The translations under genes and the position numbers were made by a program. DNA of 64,000 bases from Hyphococcus luteus. GTDB lineage: Bacteria > Pseudomonadota > Alphaproteobacteria > Caulobacterales > Parvularculaceae. The notes below the pieces were generated by a model that was given only the letters and a program-made list of their open reading frames with translations, did no database searches and was not told the DNA's origin. Positions 19,416 through 27,444 of this stretch are shown here, in pieces (the stretch's first letter is position 1; each line of letters opens with the position of its first letter). Location of the stretch: assembly GCF_002943565.1 (NCBI RefSeq), contig NZ_PJCH01000001.1:310001-374000 (forward strand). Direction: 5' to 3'.

Positions 19416-19762
19416 TGTCGTCTGGCGCGATTTTTTCGCGCTCTTGACAATTCATGATGTTTAGACCCGCCCATTGCAGCGCAGCCGACAGCATTCAGGC
19501 GAAGCCACGGGCTTGGCCTGCGAAACATCTCTCCCCTTACGTGCATTCGGAAAGCAAACCGCCAGCTCTGTCAGCGCCGGCTGTTTGTCGTGATAAAGCC
19601 CAGTCCCCAGCTCGCCCCGATTTACATGGATGGCCAAAGTGAAGCAGAAACGCCTTCCTGCGTTTCAAAACGCCGCATCAATATGAGGCCATCCAAAATA
19701 TGAACCTGAATATATATTATGATTTCATGTTTTAACTGTCAAGCAAGGAAAGCCCCGGCCCG
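19416..19762. promoter_or_regulatory. Divergent intergenic region, sulfatase / TetR gene
   Basis: 347 bp without a gene. Near the TetR gene it becomes A+T-rich. AAATATGAA (19696-19704) and TTCATGTTT (19724-19732) form an inverted repeat with 8 of 9 matching positions and a 19-bp gap, enclosing a TGAATATATATTATGATTTCA segment that is itself partly symmetric. This is a reasonable candidate operator for the adjacent TetR protein, but no half-site is repeated elsewhere that I can see. Confidence 0.35.
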
Positions 19763-20374
19763 ATGATGGATAAACTCAGCCGCTCGCCTCAGCAGGAAAG
19801 GAGCCGCCTCACCACGAAACGGTTCGTCGAGGCTGCGCTCAAACTTTTGGAAAAACAGACTTATGCGGAGCTGTCTTTGGTCGACCTGGCGAAAACCGCG
19901 AAACGCTCCGTCGGCACCTTTTACCAGCGTTTCGGCAGCAAGGACGAGTTCTTGAAGATCCTGCTTACGGACTTCCTTGAAGCCAGCATCGAGGAAGGGG
20001 TTGAAAAATGGCGGGGGAGAACGCCCAAGGACATCTTGCTCCTCTTTCTGAGCGACACTTATGAGCATGTGCGCCGGAACCGCAATCTCTGGCACGCCGC
20101 CCTCGAGCGCTCGGCCGCGCAACCGGATTTCTGGTCCAATTTTACTGATCTGCGCATGCAGCGACTGACGCTTGCCGTCGAAGCAATGGAGGAGAGCCGC
20201 GGCAAAAAACTCAGCCCCGCCGAGTATCGCCGCCTCACCGTCGCCATTCAGGTGTTCAACAGCGTCGTCAACAACCAGGTGATCAACAGTCCGGGGCCCT
20301 TGTCGCTTGATGACGATAAATTTCTTCCGACCATGACAAAAATCGCCCTGGATGTGGCCGGCTTCGGCAAATAG
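19763..20374 (+). CDS. TetR/AcrR family transcriptional regulator
   Basis: A 203-residue one-component regulator. Residues 15-65 form the TetR DNA-binding domain: RFVEAALKLL, LSLVDLAKTAKRSVGTFYQRFGSKDEF, with the usual helix-turn-helix and the GTFYxxFGSKDEL-like closing motif. The C-terminal helices would bind a ligand. Two adjacent ATGs at 19763 and 19766 are possible starts, with GGAAAGCCCC weakly placed upstream. It is divergent from the sulfatase and receptor genes and is the obvious candidate to control them in response to a substrate. The effector cannot be inferred. Confidence 0.88.
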   Translation: MMDKLSRSPQQERSRLTTKRFVEAALKLLEKQTYAELSLVDLAKTAKRSVGTFYQRFGSKDEFLKILLTDFLEASIEEGVEKWRGRTPKDILLLFLSDTYEHVRRNRNLWHAALERSAAQPDFWSNFTDLRMQRLTLAVEAMEESRGKKLSPAEYRRLTVAIQVFNSVVNNQVINSPGPLSLDDDKFLPTMTKIALDVAGFGK

Positions 20375-21044
20375 CGCATCCTTCGGCGCGCCGCCGCAAG
20401 CGCCTGCGGCGATGAAACGGCCAGGCGCCGCCGATGCTTCCAGCAATCGCGCTGAAAACGCCTTTTCATGCGCCCGCCTCGTTTCATCACTTGCACTGTG
20501 ACGGTAAAACGTAACGGCGATGATTTCGCAGACGCCGTTTTCAATCTCGCAGCCATGGAAAACCGCTGGCAGGGCCCAATCCGGCCGGAACGCGGATGAC
20601 ATCTCGTGCAGGTGACGGCGAAAAGCGAATCCCGCACGCCGATGCTGGAGGACGTCCGCGCGGAGGTCGAAGACATGGAGGAACTCTATTCCACATGGGG
20701 TGGCAAATGCTTATTATATCTTTCTGTATACGAAGTATATTGCCACGCTTAGCTTACGACAAGCCACCGCCCGCCTTCGCCATCGCCGCCGGATGAGGCG
20801 CCCCCTAGGGTGGTAGCGGGAGTGATCGACAAGCCCCGTTCGCGCCCCGCCAATGATGAATGACGTCAGGAAGCGACCCGGCCTTCCGTCTTTCCCCTTG
20901 GACGCCGCCCGTCCGTCTCGGCTGGCCCGTGATGGAACAGAATTTTTGCGCGAAATGCGGCGCACGCCGCCGCAAAGGCGGTATCTAGGACGGTCGAAAA
21001 GAGCGCCTGCGCGCGTAAAACGTCTCGGTCGGAGGAAACCCGTT
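20375..21044. other. Intergenic stretch with possible gene relic and MetF leader
   Basis: 670 bp without a convincing gene. A GC-rich 7-bp stem (CGCCGCA/TGCGGCG, 20392-20411) follows the TetR gene but has no T run. From ATG at 20468 a plus-strand frame runs 43 codons to TGA at 20597-20599 and then stays open in the same frame to TAG at 20750-20752. The second half (TPMLEDVRAEVEDMEELYSTWGGK) faintly recalls the C-terminus of RraB-like RNase E inhibitors, so this may be a decayed small gene; the match is weak. The segment 20760-21030 before the MetF-like gene shows no riboswitch I recognise; GGAGG at 21031 is its ribosome binding site. Confidence 0.3.
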
Positions 21045-21926
21045 ATGTCTTATGCCGAAATTCACCCGAACTGGGAGACCCTGTCTTCCGACATGCTGGA
21101 CGGCTATTCTCTGGAGATCACCGCCAAGGACGTCCCGTCGCTGCGCGAAGCCGCGCCCATGATCGCCCCGCAAACGCCCATCGCCGTCACTTTCCTGCCC
21201 GGCGAAGAGATGGAAGACCGCATCAATGCGGTGAAGGCGGTGCGCGAGCTTGGCTTCGAACCGATGCCTCATGTGTCGGCCCGGCGCATCCAATCGCAGG
21301 CGATCCTTGAAAACATGCTCGAGCACGTGACGGGCGAATCCGGCGTCAAACGGATCTTCCTCATCGCCGGCGACCCGCCGCAACCGGAAGGCCCCTTCGC
21401 CGATTCGCTCCAGATCATCAGAACCGGCCTGCTTGAAAAAAACGGCATCAAGGCGATCGGCATCGCCGGCCATCCCGAAGGCCATCCCAATGTCTCAAGA
21501 GACGACCTTTGGGTCTGGATGGAAAACAAGATCGCCGAAATCCGCGACCGCGGCATGTTGCCCATCATCGTCACCCAGTTCGGCTTTTCCGCCGATCCGT
21601 TCCTTGAGTGGCTCGAAGAAATGCGCGCGCGCGGCATTGACGCGCCGGTGCGCATCGGCGTGCCGGGCCCCGCCGGCATCAAGCGCCTGCTCGGCTTCGC
21701 CGCGCGCTGCGGCGTCGGCGCCTCGGCGGCGGTGATGGCGAAGTACGGCGTCTCGCTGACGAAACTGATGGGCACGGCCGGCCCGGACAAGCTGGTCGGC
21801 GCCATCGAAGACGGGCTCGACTTCAAAAAACACGGGCGCGTCCGGCTGCACTTTTATCCGTTCGGCGGCCTTTCGAAGACTCTGGAATGGATTCACGAAC
21901 ATGAGAAAAAACGCGGCCTAACATAA
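21045..21926 (+). CDS. Methylenetetrahydrofolate reductase-like protein
   Basis: A 293-residue protein matching the single-domain MetF barrel (E. coli MetF has 296). Recognisable parts are SLEITAKDVPSL at the start, ITFLPGEE-like TFLPGEEMEDR, HVSARRIQSQ, FLIAGDPPQPEGPF (the GD-x-PP folate/FAD region), GHPEGHPNV, IVTQFGFS and IRIGVPGPAGIKRLL. The predicted role is FAD-dependent reduction of 5,10-methylene-THF to 5-methyl-THF in the cytoplasm, or the reverse in C1 oxidation. The start MSYAEIHPN follows GGAGG; the frame is open 64 codons upstream, but that extension is arginine-rich with no family features and is rejected. It may supply or receive methyl groups for the MetE-core proteins at 33722-37439. 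It could also be a housekeeping metF variant. Confidence 0.82.
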   Translation: MSYAEIHPNWETLSSDMLDGYSLEITAKDVPSLREAAPMIAPQTPIAVTFLPGEEMEDRINAVKAVRELGFEPMPHVSARRIQSQAILENMLEHVTGESGVKRIFLIAGDPPQPEGPFADSLQIIRTGLLEKNGIKAIGIAGHPEGHPNVSRDDLWVWMENKIAEIRDRGMLPIIVTQFGFSADPFLEWLEEMRARGIDAPVRIGVPGPAGIKRLLGFAARCGVGASAAVMAKYGVSLTKLMGTAGPDKLVGAIEDGLDFKKHGRVRLHFYPFGGLSKTLEWIHEHEKKRGLT

Positions 21927-22019
21927 GCAGGCCGCGGCGCCAGCTTCAACAAAGCGGCGAACCGCGGTAAAATGGCCATCGGATAAGGCCTGAACTGCAC
22001 AGAAAAGGATGGCGGCGTT

Positions 22020-22394
22020 ATGGCTCCTTTGCGATCCCGGATGGATTTGAAAGCGGCGGGACTGGGGCTTGCTTTTGCGGCGATGATCTCCAGCGCTTTT
22101 GCAGCGAGCGAGACGAAAGCCGACGCGCAGGCGCCGAGTCTTACAGACGAACAGGTTGAAAGCGCCCGGGATCTGTTCCGGACCTGGTCCTGCGCCAGCT
22201 GTCACAAGCTGGCGGACGCGCAAGCCATGGGGCCCATCGGTCCGTCGCTCGATAACAACCCCAATCTCACTTATGAATATGTCGTCAGCCGCATCACCAA
22301 CGGTCAAGGCGCCATGCCGCCTTTCGGCGGCCAGTTGACCGAAAAGGAAATCGCCGACCTCTCCGCCTACATCATGCAGGTCGCGAAGAAATAA
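22020..22394 (+). CDS. Secreted class I cytochrome c
   Basis: A 124-residue periplasmic cytochrome. The N-terminus (GLGLAFAAMISSAFAA) is a signal peptide. Haem attachment is CASCH (Cys58, Cys61, His62) and the distal ligand is probably Met in GAMPPFGG, the usual layout of small c-type cytochromes with a C-terminal helix (KEIADLSAYIMQV). It passes electrons between a periplasmic dehydrogenase and an oxidase. It follows the MetF-like gene by 93 bp and converges on the VOC/PQQ-dehydrogenase operon (10-bp gap), so it is a plausible but unproven electron acceptor for that dehydrogenase. Confidence 0.9.
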   Translation: MAPLRSRMDLKAAGLGLAFAAMISSAFAASETKADAQAPSLTDEQVESARDLFRTWSCASCHKLADAQAMGPIGPSLDNNPNLTYEYVVSRITNGQGAMPPFGGQLTEKEIADLSAYIMQVAKK

Positions 22395-22404
22395 GCCTCA
22401 GCGC

Positions 22405-23310
22405 TCACTGATCCGGATTGCCGCCGACCTGCGCGAAGTAATTCGTCACGCCGTCCGGATCGTTGAGCCAGACAAAACGCAAGTCAAAGCCCGGCAGACT
22501 CCCGAGCGGCGTTTCCACCGTGACGTCGCGCGCTTTCGCCGTCGCATCGACGGCATCGACGTCGCTCACCACATATTGCACGCCGGCGCTGCCCGTATCG
22601 GCCGGCAAATCCTCGCCCGCCGACCAGACATTGATGGTCGTCGCGCCATTGCGATACGGGTATTTCGTCACGCCGAGCAGCTTGTCCTCAACCGGCGGCA
22701 ATTCATCGAGCCCGACAAAATCGCGGTAAAAGCCGCGGCTCGCCTCGAGATCAGACGCATTGACGCCGACTTCGACCTTTTCATAGGTCTCCCGCGGCGC
22801 GTCCGGTTCAACCACAAGCTTCAAGGTAAAGCCGCCCGGATCTTCGACCAGCGCGGCGCGCGCGCCGCCGCCGATATCCGTGAATTGCGGCGCGTCATAG
22901 CCATGCTCTTCAAAGCGGGCGGCAAGCGCGGCTTCGTCGGGGAAAAACAGCGTGAAAAGGCGAATGCCCGTGCCGTCCTTGACGCCGCCGAGATGATATT
23001 GCCGGCCTTCTTTCAGACCCGAAGCGAGCTTGATCTGGGCGCCGCCGATCTTGAACAGGATCATCTGCATGCCGCCGCCAAGATCGATCGGCTGCAGGGG
23101 GGCGAGATCCAGCACTTCGTCGTAAAATGCGACCATCTTTTCGCGATCTTCGGGAACGAAGCGCCGATAGACATTCATCGAATCCTGACTGATCACGGAG
23201 CGCACGGAACTCGTCGTTTCGGCTTTTTCCGCCGCAGGCTCTTCAGCGAAAGCCGACGGCGCCATCAGGGACAATCCGAGAAACAGGGCCGTCTTGAACC
23301 GCATCGGCAT
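22405..23310 (-). CDS. Secreted two-domain VOC (glyoxalase-like) protein
   Basis: 301 residues with an N-terminal signal peptide (MRFKTALFLGLSLMAPSAFA), then two vicinal-oxygen-chelate modules: one from about 45 to 165 (RRFVPEDREKMVAFYDEVLDL ... FTLKLVVEPD) and one from about 175 to 295 (VGVNASDLEASRGFYRDFVGL ... VTNYFAQVGG). VOC proteins usually act in the cytoplasm as isomerases, dioxygenases or resistance proteins; an exported one is less common. It lies 32 bp downstream of the PQQ-type dehydrogenase on the same strand, so it is likely co-expressed and may act on the dehydrogenase product or bind its substrate. Ordinary metal ligands are not clear in either module, so catalysis is uncertain. 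Confidence 0.8.
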   Translation of the reverse strand: MPMRFKTALFLGLSLMAPSAFAEEPAAEKAETTSSVRSVISQDSMNVYRRFVPEDREKMVAFYDEVLDLAPLQPIDLGGGMQMILFKIGGAQIKLASGLKEGRQYHLGGVKDGTGIRLFTLFFPDEAALAARFEEHGYDAPQFTDIGGGARAALVEDPGGFTLKLVVEPDAPRETYEKVEVGVNASDLEASRGFYRDFVGLDELPPVEDKLLGVTKYPYRNGATTINVWSAGEDLPADTGSAGVQYVVSDVDAVDATAKARDVTVETPLGSLPGFDLRFVWLNDPDGVTNYFAQVGGNPDQ

Positions 23311-23342
23311 GACATCTCTCCACTTTATTCCGGCCCGCTTTA

Positions 23343-25280
23343 TTATTCCGGCAAGGCGTAAACAACGAGGGATTCGTTGTTCAGCGGCTTGCCGTCGGGC
23401 CCGCGCGCGCCGACGCCGAAACTGGCCGCCATCACCGCCACATATTGCCGGCCGTCCTCGCCGAGATAGGTAATCGGCACGGCCTGCGCGTGATTATCGA
23501 GCGTCGCAGTCCACAACTCTTCGCCGGTCTTTGAATCGAAAGCGCGGAAACGATGGTCGCTCGTGGCGCCGATAAAGACGAGCCCGCCGGCCGTCACGAT
23601 CGGCCCGCCGAACGTGTTGTTCGCGCCCGTCGCCCATTTGTCTTCAGGCAGCCCTTCGCTGACGCCAAGCCGCGTCTCCCAGGCGATTTCGCCGGTATTG
23701 GCGTCGATGGCGAAGAGGCGTCCCCAGGGCGGCTTGATGCAGGGCAAGGTCACTTCCTCGCCGTCTTCATTCGTGAAACTGGCCCTGAAGCCCGTATAGG
23801 CGCCGGGCCCGGAGAGGCTGGCGCGGTCATAGGCTTGCGTAGAGCCCCCCGTGCCGCGGCCGTAATCGGCGCCTTCCTTGCGCTTTTCGATAAAGCCGAT
23901 GCTGCCGCCGGTGCTGGAATTGACATAGACATAACCGGTCGTCGGATCCGCTGCGCCGCCGCCCCAGTTGGAGCCGCCATTTTGCGGGATGTTGATCGAC
24001 GCCTTCAGCGGTTTGCCTTCCTCGTAAAGAAAAAAGGGCGTGAACGCGCCGGCGTTGAAGAACGTCCCGCCATAACTTTCGAGCAATGCATGACAGGCCG
24101 CGACATGCTCTTCATTCGTGTCTTCGGGCGTCACGATGTCGTCCGGCGTCCAGTCGCTGCGCGACAAGCGCGGCGGCTTTATCGGAAAGGGCTGCGTCGG
24201 AGAATACCATTCGCCGGGAACGTCGGCTGAGGCGACGGGCCGTTCTTCAACGCCGAAAACCGGTTCGCCGGTGTGACGGTTGAGAATGTACATGAAGGCG
24301 GCCTTGCCGGTTTCCGCAAGCGCCGGGATCGTCTTCCCGTCGACTTCGATATCGACCAGCACAGGCGGCGCCGGCAGATCCGAATCCCACAGATCGTGAT
24401 GGATCGTCTGGAAGTGCCATTTATACTCGCCGGTCAGCGCATCCACCGCCACGACGGAATTGCCGAACAGATTGTCGCCGGGCCGGTCGCCGCCATAATA
24501 GTTCGCAGACGGACCGCCGACCGACATATAGAGCGTGTCGGTTTCCTCATCGACGGTCATGTACCAGATCCAGACATTGGTGCCGGACCGCCCCTTCCAG
24601 CCGTCGTCAAGCCATGTTTCATGACCGATTTCGCCGGGGCGCGGCACGGTGTGAAACGTCCAGAGCTTTTCGCCGGTGCGCGCGTCGAAGGCGCGCGTGT
24701 CGCCCGGGTCGCCGATCTGCATTTCCGAGGTGTTGGCGCCGATGATGAGCACGTTTTTGTAAACGGTCGGCGGCGAATTGTAGGCCACGTCCAGTTCGAT
24801 GGCGCCGTCCTCGCCGAACCTCTCATCGGTCTCGCCGGTCTGCGGATTGAGCGCGACAATGGTCTTGCCGGTCGAATAAAAGAGGCGCGCGCCATAGTCG
24901 TCGTCGCCGGGCCAGTAAGAGACGCTCCGCCGCGCCAGGCCGCCGGAGACGGGGTGACGCCAGATTTCCGCGCCGACATCTGCTTCAAGCGCGACGACGG
25001 CGTCGCCGATAGGCAGATAGAGCACATTATCGATGACGATGGGCGTTGCGGAGCTGACAAGCATGCCGCCGCCTTCGGGCTTCACGCGGAAAGACCAGGC
25101 TTCAGTCAGCCTGGAAACGTTCTCCGTATTGATCTCATCGAGCGGGGAATACCGCGTGCCTTCAAGATTGCCGGCGTAACGCGGCCAGTCGCCTGTTTCG
25201 AGCGACGGCCCCCCGGAATTGGCGCAGGCGCCGAGCATCATCACTGCGGCGGCTGAAACCGATGCATTTCGAAATCCCAT
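23343..25280 (-). CDS. PQQ-type (quinoprotein) dehydrogenase, lipoprotein
   Basis: 645 residues. The N-terminus MGFRNASVSAAAVMMLGAC has a lipobox (LGAC), so the protein is probably anchored in the periplasm. The rest is an eight-bladed PQQ propeller with repeated W-motifs and typical segments: WPRYAGNLEGTRYSPLDEINTENV, TPIVIDNVLYLP, WHFQTIHHDLWDSDLPAPP, FMYILNRHTGEPVFGVEERPV, GGSNWGGGAADPTTGYVYVN and GGLVFIGATSDHRFRAFDSKTGEELW. These match the membrane glucose/quinate-dehydrogenase-like branch without its membrane anchor; there is no CxxCH haem motif. It would oxidise an alcohol, sugar or polyol. PQQ synthesis genes are not in the window. It forms an operon with the exported VOC protein and faces a cytochrome c gene. 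Confidence 0.88.
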   Translation of the reverse strand: MGFRNASVSAAAVMMLGACANSGGPSLETGDWPRYAGNLEGTRYSPLDEINTENVSRLTEAWSFRVKPEGGGMLVSSATPIVIDNVLYLPIGDAVVALEADVGAEIWRHPVSGGLARRSVSYWPGDDDYGARLFYSTGKTIVALNPQTGETDERFGEDGAIELDVAYNSPPTVYKNVLIIGANTSEMQIGDPGDTRAFDARTGEKLWTFHTVPRPGEIGHETWLDDGWKGRSGTNVWIWYMTVDEETDTLYMSVGGPSANYYGGDRPGDNLFGNSVVAVDALTGEYKWHFQTIHHDLWDSDLPAPPVLVDIEVDGKTIPALAETGKAAFMYILNRHTGEPVFGVEERPVASADVPGEWYSPTQPFPIKPPRLSRSDWTPDDIVTPEDTNEEHVAACHALLESYGGTFFNAGAFTPFFLYEEGKPLKASINIPQNGGSNWGGGAADPTTGYVYVNSSTGGSIGFIEKRKEGADYGRGTGGSTQAYDRASLSGPGAYTGFRASFTNEDGEEVTLPCIKPPWGRLFAIDANTGEIAWETRLGVSEGLPEDKWATGANNTFGGPIVTAGGLVFIGATSDHRFRAFDSKTGEELWTATLDNHAQAVPITYLGEDGRQYVAVMAASFGVGARGPDGKPLNNESLVVYALPE

Positions 25281-25487
25281 GCAAGACCCTTCCCGGACTC
25301 GACTTTAATCATGGGGCGCGGGGGCCCTTACCCGCGTGAGACTATCGGCGGTTTCTTGCAACCGCAAATCATTCGAAAATCAATTAATTGCACATACGGG
25401 AAGTTTGGTTGTTCCGCCTCGGCGCCGCACCGCAAAGCCGGGGAACAGTGAAACAGTCAAAGGAGTGACTTATGCGAACGGCGTCTC

Positions 25488-25515
25488 GGCGGCGGCGCTG
25501 AAAACGCCGCCGCCG
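25488..25515. other. Strong GC hairpin downstream of the small secreted protein gene
   Basis: CGGCGGCGGCG (25488-25498) pairs perfectly with CGCCGCCGCCG (25505-25515). It begins 8 bp past the stop of the minus-strand gene. There is no T run on the minus strand, so it may be an mRNA-stabilising or weak termination element rather than a classical terminator. Confidence 0.45.
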
Positions 25516-25523
25516 TGCGGGGG

Positions 25524-25781
25524 TCAGTTAATCTCCGGGAAGCACTGAAGCCCGATTTCTTTCATTTCGTCCGAAGCGTCGCTCTCCCAATCGGAGACAT
25601 TGTTGACATAGTCTTCCGCCTGTTCATCGGTCATGGCGTCGACAAAACAGGCGCACTGGCCTTCAGGATCGGGAGACCCAAGCGGCTCCACCACGGAAAC
25701 GCATTTGTCCATGGCCTCGCCGGCGAAGGCGCTTGTCGAAAACAAAAGCGCGCCGGCCACGATTGCGATTTTTCTCTTCAT
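25524..25781 (-). CDS. Small secreted cysteine-containing protein, function unknown
   Basis: 85 residues. MKRKIAIVAGALLFSTSAFA is a clear signal peptide, and GGGAGG stands 8 bases before this ATG, which decides the start over longer readings of the frame. The mature part (about 64 residues) is acidic and contains four cysteines: one in DKCVSV, two as C-x-C in GQCACF, and one in LQCFPE near the end. This could give two disulfides or a metal site. I do not recognise a family. Two IclR-type palindromes lie about 105-137 bp upstream, which ties it to the catabolic block to its right. It is probably periplasmic. Confidence 0.75.
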   Translation of the reverse strand: MKRKIAIVAGALLFSTSAFAGEAMDKCVSVVEPLGSPDPEGQCACFVDAMTDEQAEDYVNNVSDWESDASDEMKEIGLQCFPEIN

Positions 25782-25885
25782 TGGATTTCCTCCCTGTTGG
25801 ATTTTGTCAGGCCTTTTGACGCCGCCGCCAAAGATGGCGAACGCCGGGTTTAAACGATGTGGCGGCAATGAAAACGCAACAGAAA

Positions 25886-25917
25886 TTCGATATTCGAATT
25901 TAATTTCGAATGTCGCA
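25886..25917. promoter_or_regulatory. Tandem TTCG-N5-CGAA palindromes, site A
   Basis: TTCGATATTCGAA (25886-25898) and TTCGAATGTCGCA (25905-25917, one mismatch in the right arm) are 19 bp apart start to start. The same arrangement recurs at 30432 and 32788. It lies upstream of the small secreted protein gene. Inferred to be an operator of the IclR regulator at 30530-31345. Confidence 0.6.
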
Positions 25918-26000
25918 ATCGTATGCCGCAGGACTGCGGCTGTCAAACGACGCCTGCGCGAAACGGGTTGTTTTACAGATTATCTGTACAGGAATTAATG

Positions 26001-26825
26001 TCAGCCAAGCGAATCGAGAAACGCTTCCAAAACGGCGTTATACTGACCGGGATTGCACAGATTGCACAGATGCCCGGCCTTTTCGATCGTCGCACGCCGC
26101 GCATTCGGCGCGCCCTCGGCGATGGCGTCGGCGACTAACCGGCGCGAGACCGTTTCCTGATCGCCCGTGACCACGAGCATCGGCGCGCCGATGCGGGTGA
26201 GCGCGTCCGGTCCGACGGCGAGATACGATGCAGGCGCCAGCAAGTCGCGGCCGTCATAGTCTTGCAGAATTTCATCGACAATCTCGCCCGCTTTTGCATT
26301 CGTCACATGCATGAGCGGATGCGCGCGCCACGCCTTACGCAATTCGGCCAGTTTGCCGGCCCGAGCGAGGTCGCGGTAAGCGTCGACAGGAATCGCCTCC
26401 GCTTCGTTCATCGCAGGCCTGAAGCCGTCGATCTGCGCCCCCTGCAACACAAGCGCCTTCACGCACTCCGGGCATCGAAGCGCAAAATCGAGCGCGACGC
26501 GGCCGGCCTGGGACATGCCGACGAGGATGCAAGCCTCGATCGAAAGCGCATCGAGAATGGCGGCGATGTCGCCGGCTTCCCTTTCGAGGCCCGCCGGCGC
26601 CGTGGAGCGGCCAAAACCGCGCCGGTCAAACGCAATCACCGGGTAGCGCGCAGACAGGGCCTCCATCTGCGGCGCCCACATGCGCCGGTCCAGCGTCCAG
26701 CCATGCAAAAACAGGACGGGCGGGCGGGCATGATCATAACCGCTCTCCCGCAGCTCGGCCTGCAGCGCGCCGCCGTCAACGGGAATTTCAAAAATTTGCG
26801 TCGGCGCGCCGGGCATCGGCTTCAC
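26001..26825 (-). CDS. Alpha/beta hydrolase
   Basis: 274 residues with the alpha/beta-hydrolase fold: oxyanion motif FLHGWTLDRRMW (about 40-50), FDRRGFGRS, nucleophile elbow VGMSQAGR (Ser105), acid VVTGDQE and catalytic histidine in AGHLCN. It hydrolyses an ester, lactone or C-C bond of a small molecule in the cytoplasm; relatives include 3-oxoadipate enol-lactonase and meta-cleavage hydrolases, and the substrate cannot be assigned. It lies 35 bp after the VOC gene and is the last gene of the probable receptor-WrbA-VOC-hydrolase transcript. The annotated GTG start and the ATG three codons later both lack a good ribosome binding site. Confidence 0.85.
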   Translation of the reverse strand: MKPMPGAPTQIFEIPVDGGALQAELRESGYDHARPPVLFLHGWTLDRRMWAPQMEALSARYPVIAFDRRGFGRSTAPAGLEREAGDIAAILDALSIEACILVGMSQAGRVALDFALRCPECVKALVLQGAQIDGFRPAMNEAEAIPVDAYRDLARAGKLAELRKAWRAHPLMHVTNAKAGEIVDEILQDYDGRDLLAPASYLAVGPDALTRIGAPMLVVTGDQETVSRRLVADAIAEGAPNARRATIEKAGHLCNLCNPGQYNAVLEAFLDSLG

Positions 26826-26860
26826 GCAAGCATAAGAGAGGAAAGACGCATGCGCGTTTA

Positions 26861-27394
26861 CTAGCGATAATCGTTGTTGTTTGTGTGATCGCCTTCAAGC
26901 CAGCGTTTCAGTTCCGAATGCGCCCTTGCCCGCCATTCGTCGGCGCGGGACACGGCGTCCGGAAGGTCGAGAACGAATTCCACAATCATGCCGTTCGGAT
27001 CGACGACATAGACCGAGCGGCAATAGCCGTGTTCCAGCACATAGGTGTCCGGCTCTTTATAGCCGGCTGCGGCGATGCGCTCTTCCATGGCTTGTTGCGT
27101 TTCCGCATCCACATCCAGCGCAATATGATGAAACGGAGAAGCCGGCATTTCAGGCCCGAATTCTTTTTGGTCTTCGGGATCGGCGAACTGGAAAAAAGCC
27201 AATGCGCTGCCGTCGGCGATGCCGAAAAAACAGTGGATATAGGTGCGTTCTTTCCCAAAAAGGATGTCCTTTTCACACCAGGTCGCGACGAGCGGAAATC
27301 CGAGAACATCTTCATAGAATTTCCGCGTCGCTTCCATATCGCTGGTGACATAAGCGGTGTGATGCAGCCGGTTCGGCAGGGATGCTTTCGCCAT
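26861..27394 (-). CDS. VOC family dioxygenase/isomerase-like protein
   Basis: 177 residues forming one VOC unit (two beta-alpha-beta-beta-beta modules). Probable metal ligands are His in RLHHTAYVTSD, His in FHHIALDVD and Glu in MIVEFVLD, the 2-His-1-carboxylate set of extradiol dioxygenase-like and glyoxalase-like enzymes. GAGGAG precedes the ATG. It sits in a run with WrbA (50-bp gap) and the hydrolase (35-bp gap). In that setting a ring- or C-C-cleaving step on an aromatic or enol intermediate is plausible, but a lactoylglutathione lyase-like role cannot be excluded. Confidence 0.82.
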   Translation of the reverse strand: MAKASLPNRLHHTAYVTSDMEATRKFYEDVLGFPLVATWCEKDILFGKERTYIHCFFGIADGSALAFFQFADPEDQKEFGPEMPASPFHHIALDVDAETQQAMEERIAAAGYKEPDTYVLEHGYCRSVYVVDPNGMIVEFVLDLPDAVSRADEWRARAHSELKRWLEGDHTNNNDYR

Positions 27395-27444
27395 TCTTTC
27401 GCGTCTCCTCTAATGCGATAATCGCCTGAATGCGCCGGCGCGCC

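Noticed and set aside
20727-20739. TATAC-GAA-GTATA inverted repeat that shares TATACGAAG with a loxP arm
   Set aside because: Only nine bases match and there is no 8-bp spacer with a second 13-bp arm, so it is taken as coincidence.
20760-21030. Possible SAM, SAH or cobalamin riboswitch before the MetF-like gene
   Set aside because: I looked for conserved cores of these classes here and before the MetE-core genes and found none I could support.
20853-21044. N-terminal extension of the MetF-like protein by 64 codons
   Set aside because: The extension is arginine-rich, matches nothing in the family, and a clear GGAGG precedes the internal ATG at 21045.
25472-25501. Tiny plus-strand frame (MRTASRRRR) with AGGAG upstream, running into the GC hairpin
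   Set aside because: It could look like a leader peptide with attenuator, but no plus-strand gene follows; the next genes are on the minus strand.
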